Below, piece by piece: positions 62,938 through 64,000 of a stretch of DNA of 64,000 nt. This stretch comes from Croceicoccus estronivorus (GTDB taxonomy: Bacteria; Pseudomonadota; Alphaproteobacteria; Sphingomonadales; Sphingomonadaceae), in the NCBI RefSeq assembly GCF_001625325.1, contig NZ_JRQQ01000003.1, positions 124,001 to 188,000 of the forward strand. Reading direction: 5' to 3'. The position numbers were made by a program, and so were the translations under genes. Under the pieces are notes generated by a model that was not told where the DNA came from, ran no database searches, and was given only the letters and a program-made list of their open reading frames with translations. Positions within the stretch are counted from its first letter, which is position 1, and each line of letters starts with the position of its first letter.

Positions 62938-63816
62938 TCAAGCCGCTTCGATCTCGGCACGATCCTGAAGATATCTGCGGGGAGGCTGGCCCATGTATTT
63001 CTTGAACATCGCGGTGAAGGCGCTTGGAGAATCATATCCCAGATCCTGCGATATGGCCTGTACGGTGGCCCCGGAGCCCAGTTTCTGCACAGCGATGACG
63101 ATATGCAGCTGCTGGCGCCAGCGGCCGAAAGTCATGCCCGTATGCTTCAGGATCAGCCGTGCCAATGTCCGCTCGCTTGTTGCCACTTTCCCCGCCCATT
63201 CCCGAATCGTCCTGCGGTCGTCAGGCGCCTCGAGCAGGGCCGCTGCGATGAACTGGACCTTTGGGTGCGTGGTGATGGGAAAGTGCAGTGGCTCTGCCTT
63301 CATCTGGGCCAGTTCGTCCAGAATGACTTGTGCGAGCCGGCTCGTCGGGCTCTCCAGAGGATAGAGCGCGGGCAGTTTCGCCATGTGCGTGATCATCTCG
63401 CGCAGCATCGGGTTAATGGAGAATGTCGCGCACGTGTTTGGAAGCGGGGCCACTTTCGGGTCGATGAACATGCAATAGGACCTTCCGTTATCCGGGATCG
63501 ATATCCTGTGCGCCACGCCGCCGGGAACCCATACCGCCCCGTTCGACGGGACGATGCGGATGCCATCGAGCGTCCTGCACGCAATCGAGCCTTGGGCGCT
63601 CACCACGAGCTGGCCTTTGCGGTGCTTGTGGATCGGAAGCTCGTCGTCGTTCTCCTTGCGCGGTACTTCTGTGGAGATCACCGGCCGTGGCATTTCGTCA
63701 GGGTCGAACGATGCGAAGCTGACGCGCAGGCCCTCCACACTCCACGGCCTCATGATTTCTGCGTTCACGGCACTGCTCGTGGCGGGGTGCCCAGTGATCG
63801 ACGCCATCTCGGACAT
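62938..63816 (-). CDS. AraC-family transcriptional regulator
   Basis: A 292-residue AraC regulator with an N-terminal cupin sensor (LPIHKHRKGQLVVSAQGSIA, VWVPGGVAHRISIPDNGRSY). The C-terminal double helix-turn-helix ends DLGYDSPSAFTAMFKKYMGQ. The ATG follows a strong AAGGAGG site. It resembles the AraC protein at 8.4 kb in domain layout but is a different gene. It lies just upstream of the LLM operon in the same direction and is its likely activator. Confidence 0.92.
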   Translation of the reverse strand: MSEMASITGHPATSSAVNAEIMRPWSVEGLRVSFASFDPDEMPRPVISTEVPRKENDDELPIHKHRKGQLVVSAQGSIACRTLDGIRIVPSNGAVWVPGGVAHRISIPDNGRSYCMFIDPKVAPLPNTCATFSINPMLREMITHMAKLPALYPLESPTSRLAQVILDELAQMKAEPLHFPITTHPKVQFIAAALLEAPDDRRTIREWAGKVATSERTLARLILKHTGMTFGRWRQQLHIVIAVQKLGSGATVQAISQDLGYDSPSAFTAMFKKYMGQPPRRYLQDRAEIEAA

Positions 63817-63969
63817 TGCGGCCAGCCTCCTTCCATCTTGGCCATAGCGTCATTTTGTCAGATTCGCGATATAAATTGGCAATCATATGAATCCTGCCAC
63901 GAACAGTCCGGGATATACTCTGCCGTGGTTCTGGCAAAACGCCGACGAAGCGAAAGGCTGAAAATCGCG

Positions 63970-64000
63970 ATGGACTGTTCCACGGAATTATATGCCGATT
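63970..64000 (+). CDS. Possible start of a plus-strand gene (partial)
   Basis: An ATG opens a frame (MDCSTELYAD) that runs off the right edge. Only ten codons are visible. The upstream AAAGG is far from the ATG, so the call is tentative. Confidence 0.25.
   Translation, partial: MDCSTELYAD

Overview
The window is GC-rich alphaproteobacterial DNA, most likely from a sphingomonad such as Novosphingobium or Sphingobium. This is inferred from the trb/traG transfer genes, a LuxR/LuxI pair followed by a phytanoyl-CoA-dioxygenase-like gene, a large TonB-dependent receptor and the family content. No rRNA, tRNA or CRISPR array was seen.

About 1-24.7 kb is the core of an integrative and conjugative element (ICE) or related conjugative element, built like ICEMlSymR7A of Mesorhizobium. 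On the minus strand lie traG, a ribbon-helix-helix gene and trbB-C-D-E-J-L (trbL is cut by the left edge). These encode the coupling protein and the mating-pair apparatus. After a small cargo block (an AraC regulator, a DMT exporter and a DUF815 ATPase) come the transfer-control genes. These are traR-like and traI-like quorum-sensing genes, phyH, a one-piece fseA-like activator (DUF6499+DUF2285), and a divergent qseC-like/qseM-like pair around a palindromic operator. Next come ardC, DUF2958, parB and a rusA-like resolvase, then DUF736, an rdfS-like excisionase, traF, a lytic transglycosylase, a small unknown gene and the relaxase rlxS. Several strong hairpins lie between these genes.

About 24.7-41.8 kb is a defence island. 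One minus-strand series encodes a 5-cytosine methyltransferase, a Z1 helicase, a DUF4420 PD-(D/E)XK nuclease, a GHKL (MutL/MORC-like) ATPase, two unknown proteins, an HNH nuclease and a second PD-(D/E)XK protein. Vsr is divergent from the methyltransferase. An abiEi/abiEii toxin-antitoxin pair follows, behind two near-identical palindromes. Last is a head-to-head pair of paralogous proteins of about 570-590 residues with a nuclease-like core. This pair is the best candidate for something undescribed.

The island ends at a decayed tyrosine integrase (in-frame stop and lost C-terminus) that abuts the 3' end of a 2-oxoacid dehydrogenase E2 gene at about 43.13 kb. The rest (43.15-64 kb) looks like a host or catabolic region. 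It has an E1/E2 pair with a divergent Lrp regulator and a plus-strand set (acyl-CoA synthetase, nitronate monooxygenase, enoyl-CoA hydratase, creatininase-like). It also has a minus-strand uptake set (TonB receptor, DUF4198, MFS). A minus-strand flavin-linked series (LLM monooxygenase, enoyl-CoA hydratase, acyl-CoA ligase, RibB-type gene, frameshifted flavin reductase) sits next to an AraC regulator.
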